Made by a program: the position numbers and the translations under genes. From positions 3,330,501 to 3,394,500 of the forward strand of contig NZ_JAGT01000001.1 of assembly GCF_000526795.1 (NCBI RefSeq): 64,000 bases of DNA, in the 5' to 3' direction. Below, one piece after another: positions 34,755 through 42,783 of the stretch; within the stretch, counting starts at the first letter, position 1; each line of letters starts with the position of its first letter. The stretch is from Ruminococcus flavefaciens AE3010. Lineage in GTDB: Bacteria; Bacillota; Clostridia; Oscillospirales; Ruminococcaceae. A model generated the notes under the pieces. The model was not told the DNA's origin. It saw only the letters and a list, made by a program, of their open reading frames with translations, and did not search any database.

Positions 34755-34917
34755 ATTCGTGCCATACGACAAAATGAGCAAAAAGGAACAGAAGAAGATA
34801 AACGGCGAAAAGCGCCGTGACTGGAACGGCATAGACCCTGTCACAAAGGTGGTTCCCGAAAGCAAAAAGGTGTACAAGCGCAAGCCCAAGCATCAGAAAG
34901 ATGACTGGGATGAATGA
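34747..34917 (+). CDS. Small highly charged protein (56 residues)
   Basis: ATG 34747 lies inside the end of the GNAT gene with AAGGAGAG at the right distance. The product (MDKFVPYDKMSKKEQKKING to KHQKDDWDE) is about a third Lys and Arg with acidic ends, has no membrane segment or cysteine, and may be disordered or bind nucleic acid. I do not recognise it. Overlap with the GNAT gene implies coupled translation under the same attenuator. A strong terminator follows within 5 bp. Confidence 0.65.
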   Translation: MDKFVPYDKMSKKEQKKINGEKRRDWNGIDPVTKVVPESKKVYKRKPKHQKDDWDE

Positions 34918-34920
34918 GAA

Positions 34921-34960
34921 AAGGCTGCATAACAGGGTGTTATGCAGCCTTATATTTTTT
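34921..34960. terminator. Bidirectional terminator
   Basis: A 14-bp perfect stem (AAGGCTGCATAACA) with loop GGG is followed by TATATTTTTT; it serves the plus-strand GNAT operon and the opposing epimerase gene. Confidence 0.93.
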
Positions 34961-34961
34961 A

Positions 34962-35972
34962 TCAGAAATCCTTTTCCATTTTTTCTACAGCGGCAATGAC
35001 CTTGTCGCACCACAGGTCGAACTCCTCGTCGTCATTCTGATATTCGGGGTGAGCTAGTATGTACTCCACAGTGCGGCGGATACCCTCTTTTACGGAGACC
35101 TCTGCCTTGAAATCAGGCACCAGCGCCTTTACCTTGGAGTTGTCGAACACCACGGAATTAGCCTTGTCGCCGATAAGACTTCCCACGAAGTCATAATCGC
35201 TCATATCCGCAAGAGTGCGTGACGAAACATAGCAGGGCTTCAGCTCGGTACCGAGAGCGTCTGCGATAGCCTTGTATATCTCGTTCCAGCTGACGCTTTC
35301 GTCGGAGGTTATGTGGAATGCCTCGCCGATAGCCTTGGGATTGCCAATAAGTCCCACATAAGCCTTTGCGAAGTCGCTGTTGTGGGTGATAGTCCACAGG
35401 GAGCTTCCGTCGCCGTGGATAATGACGGGCTTGCCCTCCTTTATGCGCTTGACCACCTGCCAGCTGCCGCCCTTGCCGTGAACTCCGAGCGGTACGCTTC
35501 TCTCGTCGTAGGTATGACTTGGACGAACAATAGTAACAGGGAAGCCGTCTTTTTTGTAACGCTCCATGAGGTATTCCTCGCAGGCTTTTTTGTTGCGGGA
35601 GTACTCCCAGTAGGGATTGTCAAGGGGAGTATCCTCGGTTATGACATAGCCTGTCGGTGGCTTCTGATATGCAGAAGCGGAGCTGATGTATATGAACTGC
35701 TTGGTCTTGCCGCTGAACAGGCGGAAGTCCCGCTCCAGCTGCGACGGCACGAAGCCTATGAACTCGCCGACGCAGTCAAAGGACATACCCTCCAGTTTCT
35801 TTGCGGTCTCCTCCTCGTCAGAGATATCGGCGATGATAGTACGGACATTTTCAGGCAGGTCGGAGTTCCTGTTTCCGCGGTTCAGCAGCCAGAGCTCATG
35901 TCCCTGCTGAGCAAGGAGACGTGTTATCGCCATGCTGATAGTGCCCGTTCCGCCTATGAATAGTATTTTCAT
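34962..35972 (-). CDS. NAD-dependent epimerase/dehydratase family protein (extended SDR)
   Basis: The 336-residue protein starts with the Rossmann dinucleotide motif (MKILFIGGTGTISMAIT) and has the catalytic YxxxK in YWEYSRNKKACEEYL and the Ser in IYISSASAYQ. A substrate loop RPSHTYDERSVPLG follows. Members act on nucleotide sugars or related compounds; the substrate is unknown. GAGGTAGC precedes the ATG at 35972. It lies 10 bp after the alcohol dehydrogenase gene and is probably co-transcribed with it. Confidence 0.88.
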   Translation of the reverse strand: MKILFIGGTGTISMAITRLLAQQGHELWLLNRGNRNSDLPENVRTIIADISDEEETAKKLEGMSFDCVGEFIGFVPSQLERDFRLFSGKTKQFIYISSASAYQKPPTGYVITEDTPLDNPYWEYSRNKKACEEYLMERYKKDGFPVTIVRPSHTYDERSVPLGVHGKGGSWQVVKRIKEGKPVIIHGDGSSLWTITHNSDFAKAYVGLIGNPKAIGEAFHITSDESVSWNEIYKAIADALGTELKPCYVSSRTLADMSDYDFVGSLIGDKANSVVFDNSKVKALVPDFKAEVSVKEGIRRTVEYILAHPEYQNDDEEFDLWCDKVIAAVEKMEKDF

Positions 35973-35982
35973 AGCAGCTACC

Positions 35983-37161
35983 TCAGAGACTTGCCCTTGC
36001 GGCTATCTTATATATCTCGGTGACGTCCTCAGCGGACAGTGCCACAAAGCCGCCTGTTCTGCCGCTGCCGATACCGAACTTATCAACGAGAGCAGGGATA
36101 TCCTCTTCCTTAGCGCCCAGCTCTGCAAAGTTTATAGGCATACCGATACTGTGGAGGAAGCTTCTGAAACGGCGTATACCCTCGAGAGCAGTTGCTTCGG
36201 GATTTTCGTAATCCATCTGACAGCCAAATACTCTTGTCGCCATCTGACAGAAGCGCATAACATTGTGCTTGTATACGAACTCCATCCACGATGGCATGAT
36301 AACTGCAAGACCAGCACCGTGAGCGCAGTCATACAGCGCGGAGAGCTCATGCTCGATGCCGTGGCTGTTCCAGTCCTGCTGACGTCCCACGCCGACGATA
36401 TTATTGTGAGCCACCATTCCTGCCCACATTATATTGGCTCTTGCCTCATAGTTATCGGGGGCTGCGATAACACGGGGAGTTTCCTTGACCATTGTCAGCA
36501 GCACAGCCTCGCAGAGACGGTCGGTTATCTCCACTTCCTTGGTGTTGGTGAAGTATCTTTCAAAAACGTGCGCCATGATGTCCGTAGCACCGCAGGCTGT
36601 CTGATATGCAGGAAGAGTCTGTGTGAGTGCGGGATTGAGCACGGAGAATCTTGGTCTCAGTGCGTCAGAGCCTGCACCTCTTTTCAGCATGCCGTCCTCT
36701 TTGGTTATAACGGAGTCTCCCGAGCCCTCGCTGCCTGCGGCTGCGATAGTGAGGACAACGCCTACGGGCAGAGCCTTTTCGATATGACTGCCGCTGTAGA
36801 AGTCCCAGAAATCGCCGTCATAGGGCACACCTGCGGCAATAGCCTTGGCTGAGTCGATAGACGAGCCGCCGCCTACTGCGAGTATGAAGTCCACACCCTC
36901 GCTGCGGCAGAGGTCGATGCCCTTGTATACCAGAGTATCCCTTGGATTGGGCTGAACGCCGCCCAGCTCAACGAAGCTAACGCCGCTCCTGTTAAGAGAA
37001 TCTCTTACTCTGCCCAGAAGCCCCGACCTTTCGGCTGAGCCGCCGCCGTAGTGGAGAAGCACCTTGCTTCCGCCGTATTTTTTCACGTATTCTCCACATT
37101 CGTTTTCCCTGTCTCTGCCGAAAACAAATTCGGTAGGACTGTAAAAGTTGAAATTATCCAT
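35983..37161 (-). CDS. Iron-containing alcohol dehydrogenase (BDH type)
   Basis: The 392-residue enzyme reduces an aldehyde or ketone with NAD(P)H, as in fermentation. It has the family features: FNFYSPTEFVFG at the start, AVGGGSSIDSAKAIA (nucleotide binding), CGATDIMAHVFERYF and SHGIEHELSALYDCAHGAGL, where Asp and three His would bind the metal. Sequence and length fit the YugJ/YugK butanol-dehydrogenase branch. GGGAGGT precedes the start. It heads an operon with the SDR gene. Confidence 0.92.
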   Translation of the reverse strand: MDNFNFYSPTEFVFGRDRENECGEYVKKYGGSKVLLHYGGGSAERSGLLGRVRDSLNRSGVSFVELGGVQPNPRDTLVYKGIDLCRSEGVDFILAVGGGSSIDSAKAIAAGVPYDGDFWDFYSGSHIEKALPVGVVLTIAAAGSEGSGDSVITKEDGMLKRGAGSDALRPRFSVLNPALTQTLPAYQTACGATDIMAHVFERYFTNTKEVEITDRLCEAVLLTMVKETPRVIAAPDNYEARANIMWAGMVAHNNIVGVGRQQDWNSHGIEHELSALYDCAHGAGLAVIMPSWMEFVYKHNVMRFCQMATRVFGCQMDYENPEATALEGIRRFRSFLHSIGMPINFAELGAKEEDIPALVDKFGIGSGRTGGFVALSAEDVTEIYKIAARASL

Positions 37162-37276
37162 TGTTTACCTCCCGTATAGATAGTATAGTTTTGCGAAACA
37201 GTTTTAATGTCATGATAATTATACCATAAACGGACAGCTCTTACAAGTAAGTTTTTGCTTAGTTATTAGGCAAAAC

Positions 37277-37305
37277 TTGCAAAAATATTGTTTTTATGTT
37301 ATAAT
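37277..37305 (+). promoter_or_regulatory. Promoter of the MutS-like gene
   Basis: TTGCAA at 37277-37282, 17 bp, TATAAT at 37300-37305, 48 bp before the start codon. Confidence 0.7.
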
Positions 37306-37352
37306 TTGAGATATAATTTGTTGCGTTATAAGTAAAACGAAAGGAGAAGATC

Positions 37353-39023
37353 ATGTCCGAGCATACAGCTAACGAACTAAGCGGATTCAGCCTTCTTGCT
37401 CCCGATAAAAGCGGCAGCTATCACAGGCTCAGCGATGATACAGCCAACGACCTGTCCGTAGATTTCATTGTTGAAAGCATTTCGCGCAATTCCACTGAGA
37501 AGCAGGTCATAAGCAGGCTACTTCTTGATATGCCCACAGATGAGAAGACGATCAGATACCGCAGGGAGGTCTACAGGGAGCTCAGAGACGATACGGAGCT
37601 CTGCGAAAAGCTTTACGATATATTTGAGGGTATGCGCTTTTTTACTCAGGACGGTCAGAAGCGCTTGGAAAAGGGCGCGACTATCTGGGAGCTCATCTCA
37701 AAGCTGAAATATCTTGAGAATTATATCAGCTCCGTCATTGAACTGAATAATGCCATTGAGGGGCGGGAGTTCACCTCGGAGGGAATGAAGAAATTCGCGG
37801 CATTCGTGGGGGATATCTACAATAACAGCGGCTTTGAGGAGCTTGCAAAGGATATCGAACTGATAAGCGAGGACGTCCGCCATGTGAGGAGCATAACTAT
37901 CGGCGTGAACCTTGATGAGAATTTCTACCCTGCCGAGACAGGCATAATCGCTCTCAACAGGTTCTGGTTCGAGGAGCAGAGCATGCTGAAGCGCTTCCTG
38001 AAATACCACAGGAAGGATCATGTGAACGACGAGGACCTTATGGCTTTTTCAATGGAAATGCCGGAGGACAATATGAACGAAAGTCTCAATAAGTTTGAGA
38101 GGAAATACCGCGGAGCTGCAAGACAGCCCTCTGCGAATCCTCTTATGAACAACCTCAACAGCATTATCGAGCGCATGCTGCCCTCTACGACTGCAAAGCT
38201 CAGGCGCGTCCTCCACAAATATGTTGACGTGAGCGGCTATGCTCTTGCAGGACTTGCGGACGAGCTGCTGTTTTATCTCCGCTTCATCGAGCTTGAAAAG
38301 CAGCTTACAGCCTCGGGAGTACCCTGCTGCATGGGAGAGAGCTCTGACGGTGATACTGTACTCAGGGACTTCTACAACGTGAAGCTTGCCATTTGCCGCG
38401 GAAACGGAACTGTTGAAGAGGAGATAGTCTGCAACGACCTTGAATTCACGAGGGAAAAGACGGTCAATATACTCACAGGTCCCAACCGAGGCGGAAAGAC
38501 CATATTCACTCAGGGCGTGGGACTGGCATTTTTCCTGTATCAGAGCGGAGTTTTTGTGCCTGCCGCTTCTGCAAGGATACGTATCTGTGACGGCATATAC
38601 ACTCATTTCCCGGTTGAGGAGGAGCGCACCGTGTCTCTGGGACGTCTTGGGGAGGAAGCGGAGCGATTCAACGAGATATGCAAAGTGGCAACAGGCAGCA
38701 GTCTGCTGCTGTTCAATGAGTCCTTTGCAACTACCAGCCACAGCGAGTCCGTGTATATAGCCGAGGACGTTCTGAGGTATCTGTGCTGTATAGGAGCGAG
38801 GACGTTCTTCAATACCCATATGCACGAGCTTGCCGAGGATACGGACAAATTCAGCAAGGCAGAGGGAGCAATATGCAAGGCTGTCAGCGTTGTCATGGAA
38901 AACGAGGGCGGCAAGCGGTCCTACAAGATAAGCTACAAGGCTCCCGACGGCAAGAGCTATGCCCATGAGATAGCCTATAAGTACGGCATAACCTTTGAGC
39001 AGCTCATGGATAACAGACCTTGA
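37353..39023 (+). CDS. MutS-like ATPase without mismatch-recognition domain
   Basis: The 556-residue protein has the MutS core and clamp helices (about 60-330) and the MutS ATPase domain (about 340-530): GPNRGGKTIFTQ (Walker A), VEEERTVSLGRLGEEAERF and THMHELAED. Walker B reads LLLFNESFATT, with Asn instead of the Asp found in most MutS proteins, and the Glu kept. The N-terminal mismatch-binding domain and the C-terminal Smr domain of MutS2 are missing. The product may handle unusual DNA structures or have another role. AAAGGAG precedes the start. It is transcribed alone. Confidence 0.85.
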   Translation: MSEHTANELSGFSLLAPDKSGSYHRLSDDTANDLSVDFIVESISRNSTEKQVISRLLLDMPTDEKTIRYRREVYRELRDDTELCEKLYDIFEGMRFFTQDGQKRLEKGATIWELISKLKYLENYISSVIELNNAIEGREFTSEGMKKFAAFVGDIYNNSGFEELAKDIELISEDVRHVRSITIGVNLDENFYPAETGIIALNRFWFEEQSMLKRFLKYHRKDHVNDEDLMAFSMEMPEDNMNESLNKFERKYRGAARQPSANPLMNNLNSIIERMLPSTTAKLRRVLHKYVDVSGYALAGLADELLFYLRFIELEKQLTASGVPCCMGESSDGDTVLRDFYNVKLAICRGNGTVEEEIVCNDLEFTREKTVNILTGPNRGGKTIFTQGVGLAFFLYQSGVFVPAASARIRICDGIYTHFPVEEERTVSLGRLGEEAERFNEICKVATGSSLLLFNESFATTSHSESVYIAEDVLRYLCCIGARTFFNTHMHELAEDTDKFSKAEGAICKAVSVVMENEGGKRSYKISYKAPDGKSYAHEIAYKYGITFEQLMDNRP

Positions 39024-39061
39024 TCAGTGAGTAGTTAGTAGTGAGTAGAAAGTAGAGAGTA

Positions 39062-39350
39062 GTAGGGGCGGATATTATCCGCCCGAAAGCTGTTAGCCCT
39101 TAGCCATTAGCCGTTAGCTCTGTAGGGGCGCTTTTCGAGCGCCCGTGTATGCCTGACAATTCGGTTATGACAAAAACATGTGTAGGGGCGGCGTTCCGCC
39201 GCCCGTGTATGACGTGTTACAAAATTATGATGATGTATCAATGCAATTGTGTAGGGGACGCCGCTCTCGGCGTCCCGTAAAAACACAATATGTAGGGGAC
39301 GGCGTCCTCGACGTCCCATTAAGGGACGCCCTCTCTTGCAGGGCGTCCCT
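39062..39350. repeat. Array of TGTAGGGG palindromic repeats
   Basis: Five units share the left edge GTAGGGG and form hairpins ending in CCC: at 39062-39085, 39121-39151, 39181-39211, 39250-39278 and 39291-39317. Units 2 and 3 also share the right edge CCCGTGTATG. The stem cores differ but stay paired (GGGCGC/GCGCCC, GGGCGGCG/CGCCGCCC, GGGACGCC/GGCGTCCC), so pairing rather than sequence is kept. A sixth 11-bp hairpin (AGGGACGCCCT, 39322-39350) closes the array in the other orientation. Confidence 0.85.
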
Positions 39351-39354
39351 CTTA

Positions 39355-39382
39355 AAAAAACAGTCCACTGGACTGTTTTTTT
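39355..39382 (+). terminator. Terminator-like palindrome
   Basis: AAAAAACAGTCC, loop ACT, GGACTGTTTTTT: a 12-bp stem with an A run before and a T run after. It could end transcription from either side. Confidence 0.8.
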
Positions 39383-39415
39383 AATTCACCCTTGCGGAGC
39401 GCCTTCGGAATATTT

Positions 39416-39492
39416 CGCTGTTCTCTGAAAGCTGTGAACAGCGACCAGAGGCGCCGCCTCTGGACTCTGCCAAAGGAACACAGTCCCTTTGG
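39416..39492. repeat. Triple palindrome element
   Basis: Three hairpins follow each other: CGCTGTTC/GAACAGCG, CCAGAGGC-GCC-GCCTCTGG and CCAAAGG/CCTTTGG. Such palindromic elements recur between genes in related Firmicutes; this is the only copy I see here. Confidence 0.6.
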
Positions 39493-39532
39493 AATCCCGT
39501 TCATATGTTCAGCAAGTTATTTCGTAATTTTT

Positions 39533-39557
39533 AAAGGGCGTGGTTTTACCACGCCCT
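39533..39557 (-). terminator. Terminator of the feo operon
   Basis: A 9-bp GC-rich stem (GGGCGTGGT / ACCACGCCC) with a 3-base loop; on the minus strand TTTAAAAATT follows. Confidence 0.8.
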
Positions 39558-39562
39558 CGCTT

Positions 39563-40141
39563 TTATTCTCTTATCCTGTCCATGAAAAGGTCAAAGGCGC
39601 TTTTGCCCTCGTCCTTTGAGTCGAGGTCAACGTTCTTGGCGCTGCTCTTCCACTCGGAGCTGTCAGGCAGCAGGTAATACGCCTGATTGTGCTTCTCCCA
39701 TTCGTGAGCCATATCCTCTGCAGTCCGCCAGCCCGTCATATCGGCGCTGTGAACAGGGTGAACATCAATGAGCGCCTGACATATTATGAAAAGGTCGGCT
39801 CTGTCCTCGATAAGATATGAGTCGTTGATGTGCCAGTTGTCAGGCTCATAGAGAGCACTGAACTGCCTTTCGTCGTATGTGAATTCATAATTCTGCCCGT
39901 TTCCGTCAACGTCGCGGAGCCCTATATCCTCAGCTGAGCTCAGCAGCGATTCTGATACGGTCGTCGGCTCTGTTACTGCTTCTGTTGTGGGAGCTGCCGT
40001 AGTCTCCACGGCGGTTGTTGCTTCTGTGGTTATTATGGCAGTCGTTTCCGCGGAGCTGACCTCATAGCTGTTGTTGTCGGAACAGCCCGTGAGTACAGCC
40101 GCAGCAAGAAGCGCTCCCGTAAATATTACGCTTGCTTTCAT
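39563..40141 (-). CDS. Lipoprotein of unknown function, last gene of the feo operon
   Basis: The 192-residue protein has a lipoprotein signal (MKASVIFTGALLAAAVLTGC, lipobox LTGC) and a Thr/Glu/Ala-rich spacer (about 30-70). A C-terminal domain of about 120 residues, ending DEGKSAFDLFMDRIRE, follows; I do not recognise it. The ATG at 40141 follows the stop of the Cys-rich gene by one base with no clear ribosome site of its own, so it is probably translated by coupling. Its place after feoB suggests, but does not prove, a link to iron. Confidence 0.75.
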   Translation of the reverse strand: MKASVIFTGALLAAAVLTGCSDNNSYEVSSAETTAIITTEATTAVETTAAPTTEAVTEPTTVSESLLSSAEDIGLRDVDGNGQNYEFTYDERQFSALYEPDNWHINDSYLIEDRADLFIICQALIDVHPVHSADMTGWRTAEDMAHEWEKHNQAYYLLPDSSEWKSSAKNVDLDSKDEGKSAFDLFMDRIRE

Positions 40142-40142
40142 T

Positions 40143-40295
40143 TTATTTTTGCTGCATATCCCTGCAGCAGGCTGAGCAGTCTCCGCAGCAGCCCCCGCAG
40201 CCCTTGCCCTGTTTCTTGTTCCGTATGCAGACTGCCACAGCGGCAATGAATGCGGCTGCTATAACTGCAATAAGGATAATATCTATTGTATTCAT
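40143..40295 (-). CDS. FeoB-associated Cys-rich membrane protein
   Basis: The 50-residue protein has one membrane helix (about 3-24, IDIILIAVIAAAFIAAVAV) and a tail with seven cysteines in short order (KGCGGCCGDCSACC). Such proteins follow feoB in many Firmicutes and may bind iron or help the FeoB pore. The ATG at 40295 overlaps the feoB stop (TGATG), with GGAGTGGG upstream. The longer upstream frame lies within feoB and is not needed. Confidence 0.88.
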   Translation of the reverse strand: MNTIDIILIAVIAAAFIAAVAVCIRNKKQGKGCGGCCGDCSACCRDMQQK

Positions 40296-42643
40296 CAGCC
40301 CACTCCTAACGCAATACATATAAGTCTGACTATAAGTGCGGCAGCCCATGCGATAACGCACTGCCATACCACTACTGTAAGCGCCCATTTTTTGCCCAGC
40401 TCTCTTTTGACTGCGGCTATTGCTGCAACGCAGGGTGTATACAGCAGTGAGAATACCAGCAGGGAAGCAGCAGAAAGTGATGACATGGAAGCTGATACGC
40501 CGCTGCTGTAGAGTATCTCCAGAGTGGATACCACGCTCTCCTTAGCCATGAAGCCGCTTACCAGAGAAACTATCACACGCCAGTCTCCCAGCCCTACGGG
40601 CTTCATTACGGGAGTGAACAGGCTTGCTATCTTGGCAAGGATACTGTCCTCAGCGTCGCTGACGATATTCAGCTTCAGGTCGAAGTTTTGCAGGAACCAT
40701 ACGCATATGGTGGCGATAAGTATAACCGTAAATGCTCTCTGTAAGAAGTCCTTTGCCTTTTCCCACAGGAGCTGAGCTACATTTCTTGCTCCCGGGAGAC
40801 GGTAATTTGGAAGCTCCATAACAAAGGGGACAGCTTCGCCGCGGAAAAGGAAAGTTTTGTAGAAATATGCGGCAAGTATGCCTATTATTATACCGAGAAG
40901 ATACAGTCCCACCATTATGAGACCGCCTTTTTTCGGGAAGAAAGCGTTTACGAAGAATGCATAAATGGGAAGCTTCGCGGTACAGCTCATGAACGGCGTC
41001 AGGAGTATGGTCATCTTTCGGTCACGCTCACTGGGGAGAGTTCTTGTTGCCATGACCGCAGGTACCGAGCAGCCGAAGCCTATGAGCATAGGCACTATGC
41101 TTCGTCCCGAAAGACCTATCTTACGCAGGAGCTTGTCCATGAAGAACGCAACTCTTGCGATGTAGCCGCTGTCTTCAAGCATTGACAGGAAGAAGAACAG
41201 GGTTACGATTATGGGCAGGAAGCTGAGAACGCTTCCCACACCTGCGAATATGCCGTCAATGATAAGGCTGTGGATAGTATCATTTACGTGAGCGTGTATG
41301 AGAGCCTTGTCCGTGACCTCTGTGAGTTTGTCTATGCCGCTTTCCATAAGTCCCTGCATCCATGCGCCTATGACGTTGAAGGTGAGCCAGAAGACCAGAC
41401 CCATGATAAGGACAAAGGCGGGGATAGCCGTGTATTTTCCAGTGAGAACGCTGTCAATGCGGCGGCTGCGGATATGCTCCTTGCTCTCCGTAGGCTTTGT
41501 GACGGCTTCCTCGACCAGCTTCTGTATGAACGAGAAACGCATATCGGCAATAGCCGCACTTCTGTCCAGACCCCGCTCCTTTTCAAGCTGCATAACGATG
41601 TGGTCAAGCATTTCCTCCTCGTTCTTGTCAAGGGAAAGCTGAGAAATGATAAGGCTGTCGTTCTCGATTACCTTGCAGGCTGCAAAGCGCAGCGGCAGTC
41701 CCGCTGTTTCTACGTGGTCCTCTATGAGGTGGCATATACCGTGAATACAGCGGTGAACTGCACCGCCGTTCTTGGTTTTTCCGCAGAAGTCTGTCTCCAC
41801 GGGGCGCTCCTGATACTTGGCAACGTGAACGGCGTGCTCCACAAGCTCCTCGATACCCTCATTTTTAGCAGCCGAAATAGGAACTACAGGAACGCCGAGG
41901 AGGTGCTCCATGCGGTTTACGTCGATACCGCCGCCGTTTGAGGAAAGCTCGTCCATCATATTCAGGGCAACGACCATGGGGATATTCATTTCGATGAGCT
42001 GCATGGTGAGGTAGAGATTTCGCTCGATATTTGTAACGTCAACGATATTGATTATAGCGTGGGGCTTTTCTTCGAGGACGAAATTTCTGGAAACGATCTC
42101 CTCGCTTGTGTATGGCGACATTGAGTAGATACCGGGAAGGTCTGTGATTATGGTGTCGGGGTGCTCCTTGATAGCTCCGTCCTTTCTGTCCACGGTAACA
42201 CCGGGGAAGTTTCCAACGTGCTGCTTTGAGCCTGTGAGCCTGTTGAACAGGGTAGTCTTTCCGCAGTTCTGATTGCCTACAAGAGCGAATCTCAGCTTCG
42301 TACCCTCTGGGAGGGGATCGCCGTCTCCCTTGGCGTGGAACTTGCCGCCCTCACCGAGGCCCGGGTGGGCTATCTTTTTCTTCTCATTCTTTTTGACGCT
42401 GACGTCGCTTTTGCTGTCCACTGCGGTCACTACGATCTGCTCTGCGTCTGCAAGCCGCAGCGTAAGCTCATAGCCGTGGAGCCTCAGCTCCAAAGGGTCG
42501 CCCATAGGGGCGTATTTAACAAGGGTCAGTTCTGTTTCGGGGATTATACCCATATCCAGAAAATGCTGACGGAGCGCTCCGTCGCCGCCCAGCTTAACGA
42601 CCTTGACGGTCTGACCGATCTTAGCTTCTCTTAACGTTGACAT
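40295..42643 (-). CDS. feoB: Ferrous iron transporter FeoB with N-terminal FeoA domain
   Basis: The 782-residue protein imports Fe(II). Residues 1-75 are a FeoA (SH3-like) domain, normally a separate protein. After a short charged linker comes the G domain (about 100-270: GNQNCGKTTLFNRLTG, FPGVTVDRK, DLPGIYSM, NMMDE) and then the membrane part with two gate motifs (PMLIGFGCSVPAVMATR and the later CVAAIAAVKRE). ATG 42643 follows AAGGTGAG; MDKGEI upstream is less likely. A promoter lies upstream and two small genes follow in the operon. The feoA-feoB fusion occurs in other anaerobic Firmicutes. Confidence 0.95.
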   Translation of the reverse strand: MSTLREAKIGQTVKVVKLGGDGALRQHFLDMGIIPETELTLVKYAPMGDPLELRLHGYELTLRLADAEQIVVTAVDSKSDVSVKKNEKKKIAHPGLGEGGKFHAKGDGDPLPEGTKLRFALVGNQNCGKTTLFNRLTGSKQHVGNFPGVTVDRKDGAIKEHPDTIITDLPGIYSMSPYTSEEIVSRNFVLEEKPHAIINIVDVTNIERNLYLTMQLIEMNIPMVVALNMMDELSSNGGGIDVNRMEHLLGVPVVPISAAKNEGIEELVEHAVHVAKYQERPVETDFCGKTKNGGAVHRCIHGICHLIEDHVETAGLPLRFAACKVIENDSLIISQLSLDKNEEEMLDHIVMQLEKERGLDRSAAIADMRFSFIQKLVEEAVTKPTESKEHIRSRRIDSVLTGKYTAIPAFVLIMGLVFWLTFNVIGAWMQGLMESGIDKLTEVTDKALIHAHVNDTIHSLIIDGIFAGVGSVLSFLPIIVTLFFFLSMLEDSGYIARVAFFMDKLLRKIGLSGRSIVPMLIGFGCSVPAVMATRTLPSERDRKMTILLTPFMSCTAKLPIYAFFVNAFFPKKGGLIMVGLYLLGIIIGILAAYFYKTFLFRGEAVPFVMELPNYRLPGARNVAQLLWEKAKDFLQRAFTVILIATICVWFLQNFDLKLNIVSDAEDSILAKIASLFTPVMKPVGLGDWRVIVSLVSGFMAKESVVSTLEILYSSGVSASMSSLSAASLLVFSLLYTPCVAAIAAVKRELGKKWALTVVVWQCVIAWAAALIVRLICIALGVG

Positions 42644-42681
42644 GATCTCACCTTTATCCATTTGTTAGTTTACTCAAATCA

Positions 42682-42711
42682 ATTCTAACATATCATCAAA
42701 TCGGCTGTCAA
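42682..42711 (-). promoter_or_regulatory. Promoter of the feo operon
   Basis: TTGACA and TAGAAT on the minus strand are 18 bp apart. I do not see a clear Fur-type 19-bp palindrome. Confidence 0.6.
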
Positions 42712-42750
42712 TAAGAACACCGCAAAAACGCTAAGTTCTGCATTTTGAAC

Positions 42751-42778
42751 AAAAAAGCTCCGTATAGACGGAGCTTTT
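42751..42778 (-). terminator. Terminator of the lipoprotein gene at 42784
   Basis: AAAAGCTCCGT, loop of 4, ACGGAGCTTTT: an 11-bp stem with six T on the minus strand. Confidence 0.92.
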
Positions 42779-42783
42779 ACAGT

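Larger units (their letters stand above)
39024..39562. other. Intergenic region made of repeated and palindromic sequence
   Basis: This 539-bp gap has no plausible gene. It begins with a degenerate GTAGTGAG-type tandem tract (39028-39064), holds TTAGCC heptamers (39093-39119), the TGTAGGGG hairpin array, a terminator-like palindrome, a triple palindrome and the terminator of the lipoprotein operon. Confidence 0.8.

Noticed and set aside
39062..39350. CRISPR array
   Set aside because: Repeats are palindromic with variable stems, the spacing is irregular and there are no cas genes.
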